Shown here piece after piece: positions 25,683-33,793 of a stretch of 64,000 nucleotides of DNA (positions are counted from its first letter, which is position 1; every line of letters starts with the position of its first letter). The translations under genes and the position numbers were made by a program. The DNA lies in assembly GCA_008501585.1 (NCBI GenBank), contig QQUN01000018.1, positions 62,001-126,000 of the forward strand. The letters run 5' to 3'. This stretch comes from Pseudomonadota bacterium (GTDB lineage Bacteria; Pseudomonadota; Gammaproteobacteria; Burkholderiales; Rhodocyclaceae). Under the pieces are notes generated by a model that had not been told where the DNA came from, did not search any database, and worked only from the letters and a program-made list of their open reading frames with translations.

Positions 25683-28474
25683 GTGCGCCCACCCCCGCAT
25701 TTACGCTCAGCCTCGATGGCGTCACGGTCGAGGCGCAGCCGGGCGAGACGCTGTGGCAGGTGGCCGCGCGCGCCGGCGAGCAGATTCCGCACCTGTGCTT
25801 CAAACCGTCGCCGGGATACCGCGCCGACGGCAATTGCCGCGCCTGCATGGTCGAGATCGAGGGTGAGCGCACACTGGCCGCCAGCTGCATCCGCGAGGCC
25901 AAACCGGGCATGGTGGTCCGCAGCGCCAGCTCCGAGCGCGCCAGGGCCGCGCGCGAAGGGGTGATGGCCTTGCTGCTGGCCGACCAGCCGGCGCGCGCCG
26001 ACAGCCCCGATCGTTCCAGCCACTTCTGGCAGATGGCCGACCGCCTCGGCGACGGTGCCGCCCGCATCGCCGGCCAGCTGCCGCGCCGGGCGCCCGACCC
26101 GGCCGGCCGCGACGCCTCGCATGCGGCCATGCGTGTCAATCTGGACGCCTGTATCGACTGCAACCTGTGCGTGCGGGCCTGCCGCGAGGTGCAGGTCAAT
26201 GATGTGATCGGCCTGGCCTATCGTGGCGGTGCGACCAAGGTGGTGTTTGATTTTGACGATGCCATGGGTGCCAGCAGCTGCGTGGCCTGCGGCGAGTGCG
26301 TTCAAGCCTGCCCGACCGGTGCGCTGATGCCCGCCACGCTGGTCGATGCCGACGGTCGGGGCGACGCCGCCGTGGCCGACCGCCAGGTCGATTCGGTATG
26401 CCCCTACTGCGGCGTGGGTTGCCAGCTCACCTACCATGTCAAGAACGACCGCATCCTGTTCGTGGAAGGGCGCAACGGCCCGTCCAATGCCGGTCGCCTG
26501 TGCGTGAAAGGCCGCTTCGGCTTCGATTACCCGGCCCATCGCGCCCGGCTGACCCGCCCGCTGATCCGCCGGGCCGGCGTGCCCAAGGGCATGGACCCGG
26601 ATTTCGACCCCGCCAATCCGCTGACCCACTTCCGCGAGGCGAGCTGGGCGGAGGCGCTCGATGCCGCCTCCCACGGCCTGATGGCCCTGCGCGATACCCA
26701 CGGGCCGGATGCCCTGGCCGGCTTCGGCAGCGCCAAGTGTTCCAACGAAGAAGCCTGGCTGTTCCAGAAACTGGTGCGTACCGGCTTTGGCTCCAACCAT
26801 GTCGATCACTGCACACGGCTGTGCCATGCCAGCTCGGTGGCGGCGCTGATCGAGTGCATCGGCTCGGGTGCGGTCACGGCCTCCTTCATGCAGGCGCTCG
26901 AGGCCGACCTGGTGGTGCTGATCGGCTGCAACCCCGAAGCCAACCACCCGGTCGCCGCCACCTTCTTCAAGCAGGCCGCCAAGCGCGGCACCCGCATCAT
27001 CAGCCTCAACCCGCGCGGGCAAACGCTGGGCGGCTACGCCCACCGCACGGTGCGCTTCACGCTCGGCGCCGACGTGGCCTTGCTCAACGCCATGCTCCAC
27101 GTGATCGTGGCCGAGCAGCTGTACGACACCGACTACATCGCCGCCCACACCGAGGGCTTCGACGCGCTCCGTGCGCATGTCGCGCCGATGACCCCCGAGG
27201 CCATGTCCGCCGCCTGTGGTGTCGCGCCCGATGAGATCCGCGACATCGCCCGGCTGTACGCGAACGCCGAGCGTGCCATGATCTTCTGGGGCATGGGCGT
27301 GTCGCAGCATACCCATGGCACCGACAACGTGCGCTGCCTCATCTCGCTGGCGCTGGCCTGCGGCCATGTCGGCAAGCCGGGCACCGGTCTGCATCCACTG
27401 CGCGGCCAGAACAATGTGCAGGGCGCGTCCGACGCGGGCCTGATCCCGATGATGCTGCCCGACTACCAGCGTGTCGGCGACACACAGCTGCGCGCCGCCT
27501 TCGAGGAACTGTGGAACACCCCGCTGGCCGACACACCGGGCCTGACCGTGGTCGAAATCATGGATGCCATCCTCGCCGGCACCATCCGCGGCATGCTCAT
27601 CATGGGCGAGAACCCGGCCATGTCCGATCCCGATCTCGACCACGCCCGCGCCGCGCTAGCAGCGCTCGAGCATCTGGTGGTGCAGGACATCTTCGTCACC
27701 GAAACGGCGCAGTTTGCCGACGTGATCCTGCCCGCCTCGGCCTGGTCCGAGAAGGACGGCACCGTCACCAACACCAACCGCCAGGTGCAGATGGGCCGCG
27801 CCGCCGTGCCGCTGCCCGGCGAGGCCAGGGCCGACTGGTGGATTACCCAGGAGATTGCGCGCCGCTTCGGGCTGGACTGGCAGTACACCCACCCGCGCGA
27901 CGTGTTTGCCGAAATGCAGCGCGGCATGCGCTCGCTCGCGCATATCGACTGGGGCCGGCTCGAACGCGAGGGCTCGGTGACCTACCCGTGTCCGGCCGAC
28001 GATGCGCCGGGGCACGACGTGGTGTTTGGCGACCGCTTCCCGACCGCCAGCGGCCGCGCCCGCTTCTCGCTCGCCGCGCCGCTGCCGCCCGACGAGCCGG
28101 TGGATGAGGACTACCCGACGGTGCTCACCACCGGGCGCCAGCTCGAGCACTGGCACACCGGCTCGATGACGCGTCGTTCCAACGTGCTCGATGCCCTGGA
28201 GCCCGTGGCCGTCGCCATGCTCGCCCCGGCGGAACTGCAGCGGCTGGGGCTGGGTGAGGGCGACCTGCTGAGCATCGCCACCCGCCGCGGCCGCATCACG
28301 CTGGCCACGCGGGCCGACCCCGCACTGCCCGAGGGCATGGTGTTCGTGCCTTTCTGCTACAGCGAGGCGGCGGCCAATGTGCTGACCAACCCGGCGCTCG
28401 ACCCCTTCGGCAAGATCCCGGAGTTCAAATACGCGGCGTGCCGCCTGAGCGTGCCGGCGGCGAGCGAGGCTTAG
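25679..28474 (+). CDS. NAD+-linked formate dehydrogenase alpha subunit (Mo/W-bis-MGD)
   Basis: The start at 25679 overlaps the beta-subunit stop and gives 931 residues. Domains in order are a 2Fe-2S NuoG-like domain (CFKPSPGYRADGNCRACMVE), a 4Fe-4S ferredoxin region (CIDCNLCVRAC and CVACGECVQACPTGA), the catalytic-core 4Fe-4S motif CPYCGVGC, and the bis-MGD oxidoreductase fold with a C-terminal molybdopterin-binding domain. The metal ligand is cysteine, not selenocysteine (HCTRLCHASSV), with the following His conserved. It oxidises formate to CO2. fdhD-like and delta-subunit genes, which accompany fdsGBACD operons, are absent. Its stop overlaps the convergent pabB stop by 4 bases. Confidence 0.92.
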   Translation: MSAPTPAFTLSLDGVTVEAQPGETLWQVAARAGEQIPHLCFKPSPGYRADGNCRACMVEIEGERTLAASCIREAKPGMVVRSASSERARAAREGVMALLLADQPARADSPDRSSHFWQMADRLGDGAARIAGQLPRRAPDPAGRDASHAAMRVNLDACIDCNLCVRACREVQVNDVIGLAYRGGATKVVFDFDDAMGASSCVACGECVQACPTGALMPATLVDADGRGDAAVADRQVDSVCPYCGVGCQLTYHVKNDRILFVEGRNGPSNAGRLCVKGRFGFDYPAHRARLTRPLIRRAGVPKGMDPDFDPANPLTHFREASWAEALDAASHGLMALRDTHGPDALAGFGSAKCSNEEAWLFQKLVRTGFGSNHVDHCTRLCHASSVAALIECIGSGAVTASFMQALEADLVVLIGCNPEANHPVAATFFKQAAKRGTRIISLNPRGQTLGGYAHRTVRFTLGADVALLNAMLHVIVAEQLYDTDYIAAHTEGFDALRAHVAPMTPEAMSAACGVAPDEIRDIARLYANAERAMIFWGMGVSQHTHGTDNVRCLISLALACGHVGKPGTGLHPLRGQNNVQGASDAGLIPMMLPDYQRVGDTQLRAAFEELWNTPLADTPGLTVVEIMDAILAGTIRGMLIMGENPAMSDPDLDHARAALAALEHLVVQDIFVTETAQFADVILPASAWSEKDGTVTNTNRQVQMGRAAVPLPGEARADWWITQEIARRFGLDWQYTHPRDVFAEMQRGMRSLAHIDWGRLEREGSVTYPCPADDAPGHDVVFGDRFPTASGRARFSLAAPLPPDEPVDEDYPTVLTTGRQLEHWHTGSMTRRSNVLDALEPVAVAMLAPAELQRLGLGEGDLLSIATRRGRITLATRADPALPEGMVFVPFCYSEAAANVLTNPALDPFGKIPEFKYAACRLSVPAASEA

Positions 28475-30240
28475 CCGCCGCTTGCCAGGCGGACCTCAAA
28501 GCGGCCGCGCAGGGCATTGCCCAGCCAGATTCGTTCGGCACGCAGCAACTCGGCGCGGCTGATGGTGCGCTCGCTTGCGCGCCCGGCGCGCAGTTCGCGC
28601 CGGCGGCAGATGCCGTGGAGCAGTCCGGCGTCGACCGGCGGGGTGTAGACCTGGCCGTCGAGTTGTACGAACACCGTGCTACGGCAGCCTTCGGTCAGCT
28701 CGTCCCGCTCGTTGAAGAACAGCGTGTCGAAATGGCCGGCGGCCATCGCCGGGGGCAAGGCGGCGTCGTACAGGCGACGCGCGGTCGTCTTGTGCGGCAG
28801 CAGGGGGTCGGTACTGTCCAGGCGTTCGGACGACAGTGTGATGGTCTGGTCACCCGCCAGCGGCGCCAGGGGCTCGGCGGTGATGTCGATGTCGCCGGCC
28901 TGGCCGAGGCTGAGCCGGACGCGGTGCGTACCGCTCAGGCCGCGGGCGGCGGCGGCGAGTGCCTCGCGCACTGCGGCGGGCGCGCAGCCAAAACCCAGGG
29001 CCGTGGCCGATGCCGTCAGACGGGCCAGGTGGTCGTCCAGCCACGGATAGACGGCGCCGGCGCCCGGTTCGCAGCGCAAGGTTTCGATCAAGCGCAGGTC
29101 GGCCGGCATCTGCTGCAGAAAACGCAGCTTGAGCCGGCACTCGTCCCATTCGCCGGCGGGGTCGGAGTCGTGCACGATGCCGCTGCCGGTGTGGCAGCGC
29201 AGCGCACCGTGGGCGGCGATGTCGAGTGTGCGGATCGGCACGTTGAACTGGAAGTCGCCCGAGGGGGCGATCCAGCCGACGGCGCCGCAGTAGATGCCGC
29301 GCGGGCCGGCTTCGAGTTCGCGGATGATCTGCATGGCGCGGATCTTGGGCGCCCCGGTGACCGAGCCGCAGGGGTAGAGCGCGCGGAAGATGTCGGCCAG
29401 GGGCGCCAGCACCGGGGCGGCGGTGATGGTCGAGGTCATCTGCCAGACGGTGCGGTAGGCCTCGGCCTCGAACAAGGCCGGCACGCTGACGCCGCCCGGT
29501 GGTGCGAGGCGGCCGAGGTCGTTGCGCAGCAGGTCGACGATCATCAGGTTCTCGGCGCGGTTCTTTTCGCTCGCGGTCAGCGCGCTGGGCGGCGCGTCGA
29601 TCGGCGCCGTGCCCTTCATCGGCTTGCAGGTGAGCAGGCTGCCGCGGCGGGCGACGAAGAGTTCCGGCGAGCGGCTCATGAGCGCGCCGTCGGCATGGAG
29701 GATCAGCGCGCCGTAGCGCACCGGCTGCGCCTGGCGCAGCTTGCGGTAGAGGCGCCAGGGGTTGCCGTAGGCCTGGGCATGGCTCGGAAAGGTGAAGTTG
29801 GTCTGGTAGCAGTCGCCGTCGAGGATGTAGCGCTTGATGCGCTCGATGGCGCGCAGGTAGTCGGCTTCGGCCAGTTCGGCGTGGTGGTCCATGAGGCCGG
29901 TGGGCTGGCCGTCGTCCTGCCCGGCGAGCCAGGCGTCGCAGGCGGGGTCGTCGAGTTCAGTGCAGTGGGCAAACACCCAGGCGCGCAGCAGCGGGGTGGG
30001 GCTGGCCGGGCGTAGCGGGGCGAGGCGGGGTTCGAGGGCGTAGCCCAGCTCGTAGGCGGTGGCCAGCGCGACCCAATGGCCGGCCGCCGTGGCGGCGTCG
30101 ATGCGGGCGAAGGCTGCCGCGAGCGCGTCGGGCGCGTCGCATTCGATGGTGTCGACCCGGCCGTGGAGCAGCCGGGCGCGCTGTTCGACATGGTTGTCGT
30201 CGAACAGCGCAACAGGCTCTCGGGCGGCGAACGGCAGCAT
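28471..30240 (-). CDS. pabB: Fused aminodeoxychorismate synthase component I / aminodeoxychorismate lyase
   Basis: The start at 30240 gives 589 residues. The first ~370 residues are the chorismate-binding PabB enzyme (CKPMKGTAP, AENLMIVDLLRNDLGR, YPCGSVTGAPKIRAM, TGSGIVHDSDP). The last ~200 are a PabC-like class IV PLP domain with the PLP lysine in LLPHKTTARR and a NERDELTEG strand. The protein makes 4-amino-4-deoxychorismate and converts it to p-aminobenzoate for folate. It follows serB by 14 bases and is the last gene of the aroG-serB-pabB operon. A PabA glutaminase is not in the window. Confidence 0.9.
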   Translation of the reverse strand: MLPFAAREPVALFDDNHVEQRARLLHGRVDTIECDAPDALAAAFARIDAATAAGHWVALATAYELGYALEPRLAPLRPASPTPLLRAWVFAHCTELDDPACDAWLAGQDDGQPTGLMDHHAELAEADYLRAIERIKRYILDGDCYQTNFTFPSHAQAYGNPWRLYRKLRQAQPVRYGALILHADGALMSRSPELFVARRGSLLTCKPMKGTAPIDAPPSALTASEKNRAENLMIVDLLRNDLGRLAPPGGVSVPALFEAEAYRTVWQMTSTITAAPVLAPLADIFRALYPCGSVTGAPKIRAMQIIRELEAGPRGIYCGAVGWIAPSGDFQFNVPIRTLDIAAHGALRCHTGSGIVHDSDPAGEWDECRLKLRFLQQMPADLRLIETLRCEPGAGAVYPWLDDHLARLTASATALGFGCAPAAVREALAAAARGLSGTHRVRLSLGQAGDIDITAEPLAPLAGDQTITLSSERLDSTDPLLPHKTTARRLYDAALPPAMAAGHFDTLFFNERDELTEGCRSTVFVQLDGQVYTPPVDAGLLHGICRRRELRAGRASERTISRAELLRAERIWLGNALRGRFEVRLASGG

Positions 30241-30254
30241 CCGGACCGGCGGGG

Positions 30255-31085
30255 TCAGGCGAACAGCTTGAGGACGGCGTCCAGGCCGCTGTGGTTGAGG
30301 CTGCAGTCGGCCTGTGCGCGCAGCACCGGCTTGGCCTTGAAGGCGACGCGGAAGCCCGCGGCGCGGAACATGGGCAGGTCGTTGGCGCCGTCGCCGGCAG
30401 CGATGACCCGCTCGGCGGGCAGGTCGAGCTGCTTGCGGATGCGGGTGAGGTGGTCGGCCTTGGCCTGGGCGTCGACCACCGCGCCGGTGACCTTGCCGGT
30501 GAGCTTGCCGTCGATGCGTTCGAGCGTGTTGGCATAGGCGTGGTCGAAGCCAAGCTCGGCCTTGAGCCGCTCGGTGAAGTAGGTGAAGCCGCCGGAGACC
30601 AGCACGGTGGTGATGCCCTGCGCCTTGAGCGCGGCGATCAGCTCGCGTGCGCCGGGGTTGAGCCGCAGCCGCTCGCGGTACACGGTGTCGAGCGCGTCGG
30701 CATCGAGGCCTTCGAGCAGGGCGACACGGCGGGTCAGTGACTGGCGGAAGTCGATCTCGCCGCGCATCGCCGCCTCGGTGATCTCGGCCACTTCGGCTTT
30801 CTTGCCGCACTGATCGGCGATTTCATCGATGCACTCGATGTCGATCAGGGTCGAGTCCATGTCGGTGACGAACAGGCCGAAATCGGCCAGCCGACGCTCG
30901 GCGGGGACAAAGGCGTAGTCGATACCCGCCGCGTCGCACAGCCCGGATACGCCCTCGCGCTGTTGCGCGTCGACGAGGCGGAAGGCGGCGGGGTCGATCT
31001 GCTCGATGGCCCGGGCGCCGGTGTGCCGTGCCAGCTGCTTGAGAACGGGGGTTTCGATATCAGCGCCAAGAACAACGAGATTCAT
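30255..31085 (-). CDS. serB: Phosphoserine phosphatase
   Basis: The start at 31085 overlaps the DAHP synthase stop (ATGA) and gives 276 residues. The HAD catalytic motif VTDMDSTLID is present near residue 85, with motif II VLVSGGFTYF, motif III lysine and GDGANDLPMF. An N-terminal ~75-residue extension is consistent with the ACT-like part of SerB. It dephosphorylates phosphoserine in the final step of serine synthesis. Translational coupling to aroG and pabB links aromatic, folate and serine supply. Confidence 0.93.
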   Translation of the reverse strand: MNLVVLGADIETPVLKQLARHTGARAIEQIDPAAFRLVDAQQREGVSGLCDAAGIDYAFVPAERRLADFGLFVTDMDSTLIDIECIDEIADQCGKKAEVAEITEAAMRGEIDFRQSLTRRVALLEGLDADALDTVYRERLRLNPGARELIAALKAQGITTVLVSGGFTYFTERLKAELGFDHAYANTLERIDGKLTGKVTGAVVDAQAKADHLTRIRKQLDLPAERVIAAGDGANDLPMFRAAGFRVAFKAKPVLRAQADCSLNHSGLDAVLKLFA

Positions 31086-32161
31086 CAAGGCGAGTTCCGG
31101 TTCGGCAGGGTGGTGCGCAGGACGTCGCGGGCATGGCGCAGCATGTCGACGGTGGTGTCCCAACTCACGCAGGCGTCGGTGACCGAGCAGCCGTACTTGA
31201 GTTGCGACAGGTCGGCCGGGATGGACTGGTTGCCGGCTTCGATGAAGCTCTCGATCATCGCGCCGACCACCGAGCGGTTGCCCTCGCGGATCTGGTGCAC
31301 GACGTCGCGCAGCACCAGCGGCTGGTATTCCGGATTTTTCCAGGAGTTGGCGTGCGAGCAGTCGACCACCACGTTCTGCGCCAGTTTGGCCTTGGCCAGC
31401 GCCTTTTCGGCGAGGTTGACCGAGACCGTGTCGTAGTTCGGGCGTCCGCCGCCGCCACGCAGCACCACATGGCCGTAGGGGTTGCCGCGGGTGCGCAGGA
31501 TGGCCGAGCGGCCCTGGCTGTTGATGCCGAGGAAGCTGTGGCGGTTGGCTGCCGAGACGATGCCGTTGATGGCTGCGTCGAGCGAGCCGTCAGTGCCGTT
31601 CTTGAAGCCCACCGGGGTGGACAGGCCGGAGGCCATCTCGCGGTGGGTCTGCGACTCGGCGGTGCGGGCGCCGATGGCCGTCCAGGAAATGAGGTCGCCG
31701 TAGTACTGCGGGGCGATCGGATCGAGGGCCTCGGTAGCGCAGGGCAGGCCGATTTCGTTGACGTCGAGCAGGAACTGGCGGGCCTTCTGCATGCCTTCGT
31801 CGATGCGGAAGGAGTCGTTCATGTACGGGTCGTTGATGTAACCCTTCCAGCCGGTGGCGGTGCGCGGCTTCTCGAAGTACACGCGCATCACCAGCAGCAG
31901 GGTGTCGGACAGCTCGTCGGACAGCGCCTTGAGGCGGCGGGCGTAGTCGAGGCCGGCGACCGGGTCGTGGATCGAGCACGGGCCAACGACCACGAACAGA
32001 CGCGGATCTTCGCGGTCGAGGATGGCTTGCAGGGCGCGGCGGCCATCGAGCACGGTCTTGGCGGCGGCGTCGGTCAGCGGGACCTGGGCCTTCACCTCTT
32101 CCGGCGATGGCATGTGGTCCTGCGCGACGATGTTCAGGTTTTCTGTCTGGGCGACGGTCAT
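31085..32161 (-). CDS. aroG: 3-deoxy-7-phosphoheptulonate (DAHP) synthase, type I
   Basis: The 358-residue protein is the normal length for class I-alpha enzymes. Signature segments are VVVGPCSIHDP (metal-binding Cys), MRVYFEKPRTATGWKG, GARTAESQTHREMASGL, GFKNGTDGSL, LRGGGGRPNYD and VVDCSHANSWK. It condenses PEP and erythrose 4-phosphate at the entry to the shikimate pathway. Which aromatic amino acid controls it cannot be read by eye, so the symbol is by family. It is the first gene of the minus-strand operon. Confidence 0.92.
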   Translation of the reverse strand: MTVAQTENLNIVAQDHMPSPEEVKAQVPLTDAAAKTVLDGRRALQAILDREDPRLFVVVGPCSIHDPVAGLDYARRLKALSDELSDTLLLVMRVYFEKPRTATGWKGYINDPYMNDSFRIDEGMQKARQFLLDVNEIGLPCATEALDPIAPQYYGDLISWTAIGARTAESQTHREMASGLSTPVGFKNGTDGSLDAAINGIVSAANRHSFLGINSQGRSAILRTRGNPYGHVVLRGGGGRPNYDTVSVNLAEKALAKAKLAQNVVVDCSHANSWKNPEYQPLVLRDVVHQIREGNRSVVGAMIESFIEAGNQSIPADLSQLKYGCSVTDACVSWDTTVDMLRHARDVLRTTLPNRNSP

Positions 32162-32297
32162 GATGCGCTCTTATCCGGGCGGCGAAAGCGCACAGTTTAC
32201 CGCGCCGGCGCGAGATTCGTCAGTCAGGAAAACCTTAAGGGGTGTCCCGGGCGACAAAGGGGCGCCAAGACGCCCTCCGCCCGGCGTGTGCCAAAGC

Positions 32298-32325
32298 AAA
32301 AAAGGCCATCTGACGACGGCCTTCT
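32298..32325 (-). terminator. Intrinsic terminator of the peroxiredoxin-like gene
   Basis: On the minus strand AAGGCC, a 10-base loop and GGCCTT are followed by TTTT and G, about 25 bases after the gene's stop. Confidence 0.7.
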
Positions 32326-32347
32326 TCGAGGGCGTGGCAAGGCTGGC

Positions 32348-32884
32348 TCAGACGTCGCCGACGAACTCGCCACGTGCCGGGTAGTTGTTCTTGAGCACGA
32401 AATCCATCGCACCGAGCAACTCGGAGAACAGCGGGCGGGCAAAGGGCATGGTCTGCACGGCGCCGTAGTACAGGGTGCCGTCCGGGCGGACAAAGAACAG
32501 CCCCGGCTCGCTGAACAGGCTGGGCTCATCGATGCCGATCGAGGTCTTGCCGCGGCTGGCCGAGATAAACAGGCCCCAGTCGCGGGCCACGGCCAGCGGC
32601 AGGTCGTAGCCGAAGCGCAGGTGCTTGGCCTGCACCTTGTCGGCCATGGCCTGGGCGCGCTCCTGGGTGTCGCTGGAGATGGCGATGGTCTTGACGCCGC
32701 GCTCGGCAAACTCCGGCGCGAGGCGCTCGAGTTCCATCAGGTACTTGGCGCAAATCGGGCAGTGCAGGCCGCGATAGAAGGCGATCATGGTGAAGGTGTC
32801 GGCGTTGTCGCTTGCCAGGTCAAACGGCACACCAGCGAGCGTGGCGACCTTCAGTTGCGGGACCGGCTGTCGGGGAATCAGCAT
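32348..32884 (-). CDS. AhpC/TSA-family peroxiredoxin-like protein
   Basis: The 178 residues form one thioredoxin-fold domain. The active-site region is FYRGLHCPICAKYL (CPxC near residue 41), as in the AhpC/TSA PRX-like2 group rather than the TPxC of typical 2-Cys peroxiredoxins. TIAISSDTQERAQ and LFFVRPDGTLYYGAVQTMPFARP also fit this group. There is no signal peptide, so it is cytoplasmic; a thiol peroxidase or redox role is inferred. Its Shine-Dalgarno GGAG lies inside a perfect 8-bp inverted repeat, and an AraC regulator is divergent. Confidence 0.85.
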   Translation of the reverse strand: MLIPRQPVPQLKVATLAGVPFDLASDNADTFTMIAFYRGLHCPICAKYLMELERLAPEFAERGVKTIAISSDTQERAQAMADKVQAKHLRFGYDLPLAVARDWGLFISASRGKTSIGIDEPSLFSEPGLFFVRPDGTLYYGAVQTMPFARPLFSELLGAMDFVLKNNYPARGEFVGDV

Positions 32885-32889
32885 CTTTT

Positions 32890-32920
32890 TACTCCAATGG
32901 TGTGTTCGATGCTTGGAGTA
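32890..32920. promoter_or_regulatory. Inverted repeat covering the ribosome-binding site of the peroxiredoxin-like gene
   Basis: TACTCCAA (32890-32897) and TTGGAGTA (32913-32920) are perfect complements 15 bases apart. On the minus strand the arm nearest the start codon contains TTGGAG, the only plausible Shine-Dalgarno, 5 bases before ATG. The repeat could be an operator for the divergent AraC protein or an mRNA hairpin hiding the ribosome-binding site. A weaker CGGAC/GTCCG pair lies at 32924-32948. Confidence 0.55.
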
Positions 32921-32974
32921 TGGCGGACGATATGCAATGATTTGTCCGTAAATGTTTGCAGTTCGTACATAGTT

Positions 32975-33793
32975 ATGCCAACAGCACCTCGCCTCGACCG
33001 CCTCACATCACTTCTGGCCGGCCTCATGCCGCGCATTCAGATCCGTCATCTGGGCGAGCTGGCCGATGCCGCCGCCATCACCGACGACATCCCGCCGTGT
33101 CTGCACCTGCACCTGGTGGTGGCGGGCGAAGTTGCCTTTGACGGCGCCGGTGGGCCACACGCCATGGCGGCGCCGGCAATCGCGGTGTTCCGCAACGATC
33201 AGCCCCACCGACTGGTCCCCGCGCCGGGCGGGGCCTGCCGGGTGTTCTGTGCCGAGGCGTTTTTTGACGGGCCGGCCGCGCCGCTGCTGCTTGAGGCCTT
33301 TGACGAACCCCTGTTTCTGCCGATGACAGCGGCAATGCCGGGGCTGACGCAAACGATCCAGCTCATCGCGCTGGAGGTGGAATCGCCGCGCTGTGGTGGC
33401 GGCGTGTTGCTCAGCCGCGCGGGGGAGATCTTGCTGATTGGCCTGCTGCGCCATCTGCTGGCCAACCAGATTCTGCCGCGCGGCGTGCTCGCCGGCCTGG
33501 CGGACCCGGGCCTGGCGCGGGCACTGGTGGCGGTACATGCGCAGCCAGCCGCGCCCTGGTCGCTGGAATCGATGGCCGAGACGGCCGGGGTGTCGCGCAC
33601 CACCTTTGCCGAGCGTTTTCGCGACAACCTGGGCATCACCCCGCGCCGCTACCTGAACGCCTTCCGCCTGACCATCGCGCGGCGCGAGATCGCTGCGGGG
33701 CGGGGGCTCAAGCGCGCCGCCCAGGCGGCCGGCTACGAGAGCCCGGCTGCCTTGTCGCGTGCCTTGTCGCGTTCGGCCGGGGTGGCGGCCTGA
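32975..33793 (+). CDS. AraC-family transcriptional regulator (cupin_6 N-terminus)
   Basis: The start at 32975 gives 272 residues. The N-terminal ~170 residues form a cupin sensor (CLHLHLVVAGEVAF, IAVFRNDQPHRLVP), and the C-terminal ~100 hold a double HTH (WSLESMAETAGVSRTTFAERFRDNLGITPRRYL and AAQAAGYESPAALSRAL). This architecture is common next to oxidoreductases and peroxiredoxin-like genes. It is divergent from the peroxiredoxin gene, its probable target, across 90 bases with two inverted repeats. Its stop directly abuts the mfd stop on the other strand. Confidence 0.88.
   Translation: MPTAPRLDRLTSLLAGLMPRIQIRHLGELADAAAITDDIPPCLHLHLVVAGEVAFDGAGGPHAMAAPAIAVFRNDQPHRLVPAPGGACRVFCAEAFFDGPAAPLLLEAFDEPLFLPMTAAMPGLTQTIQLIALEVESPRCGGGVLLSRAGEILLIGLLRHLLANQILPRGVLAGLADPGLARALVAVHAQPAAPWSLESMAETAGVSRTTFAERFRDNLGITPRRYLNAFRLTIARREIAAGRGLKRAAQAAGYESPAALSRALSRSAGVAA

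Noticed and set aside
25679-28474. Selenocysteine in the formate dehydrogenase
   Set aside because: The metal ligand codon encodes Cys (CTRLCHASS), and there is no in-frame TGA in the frame.
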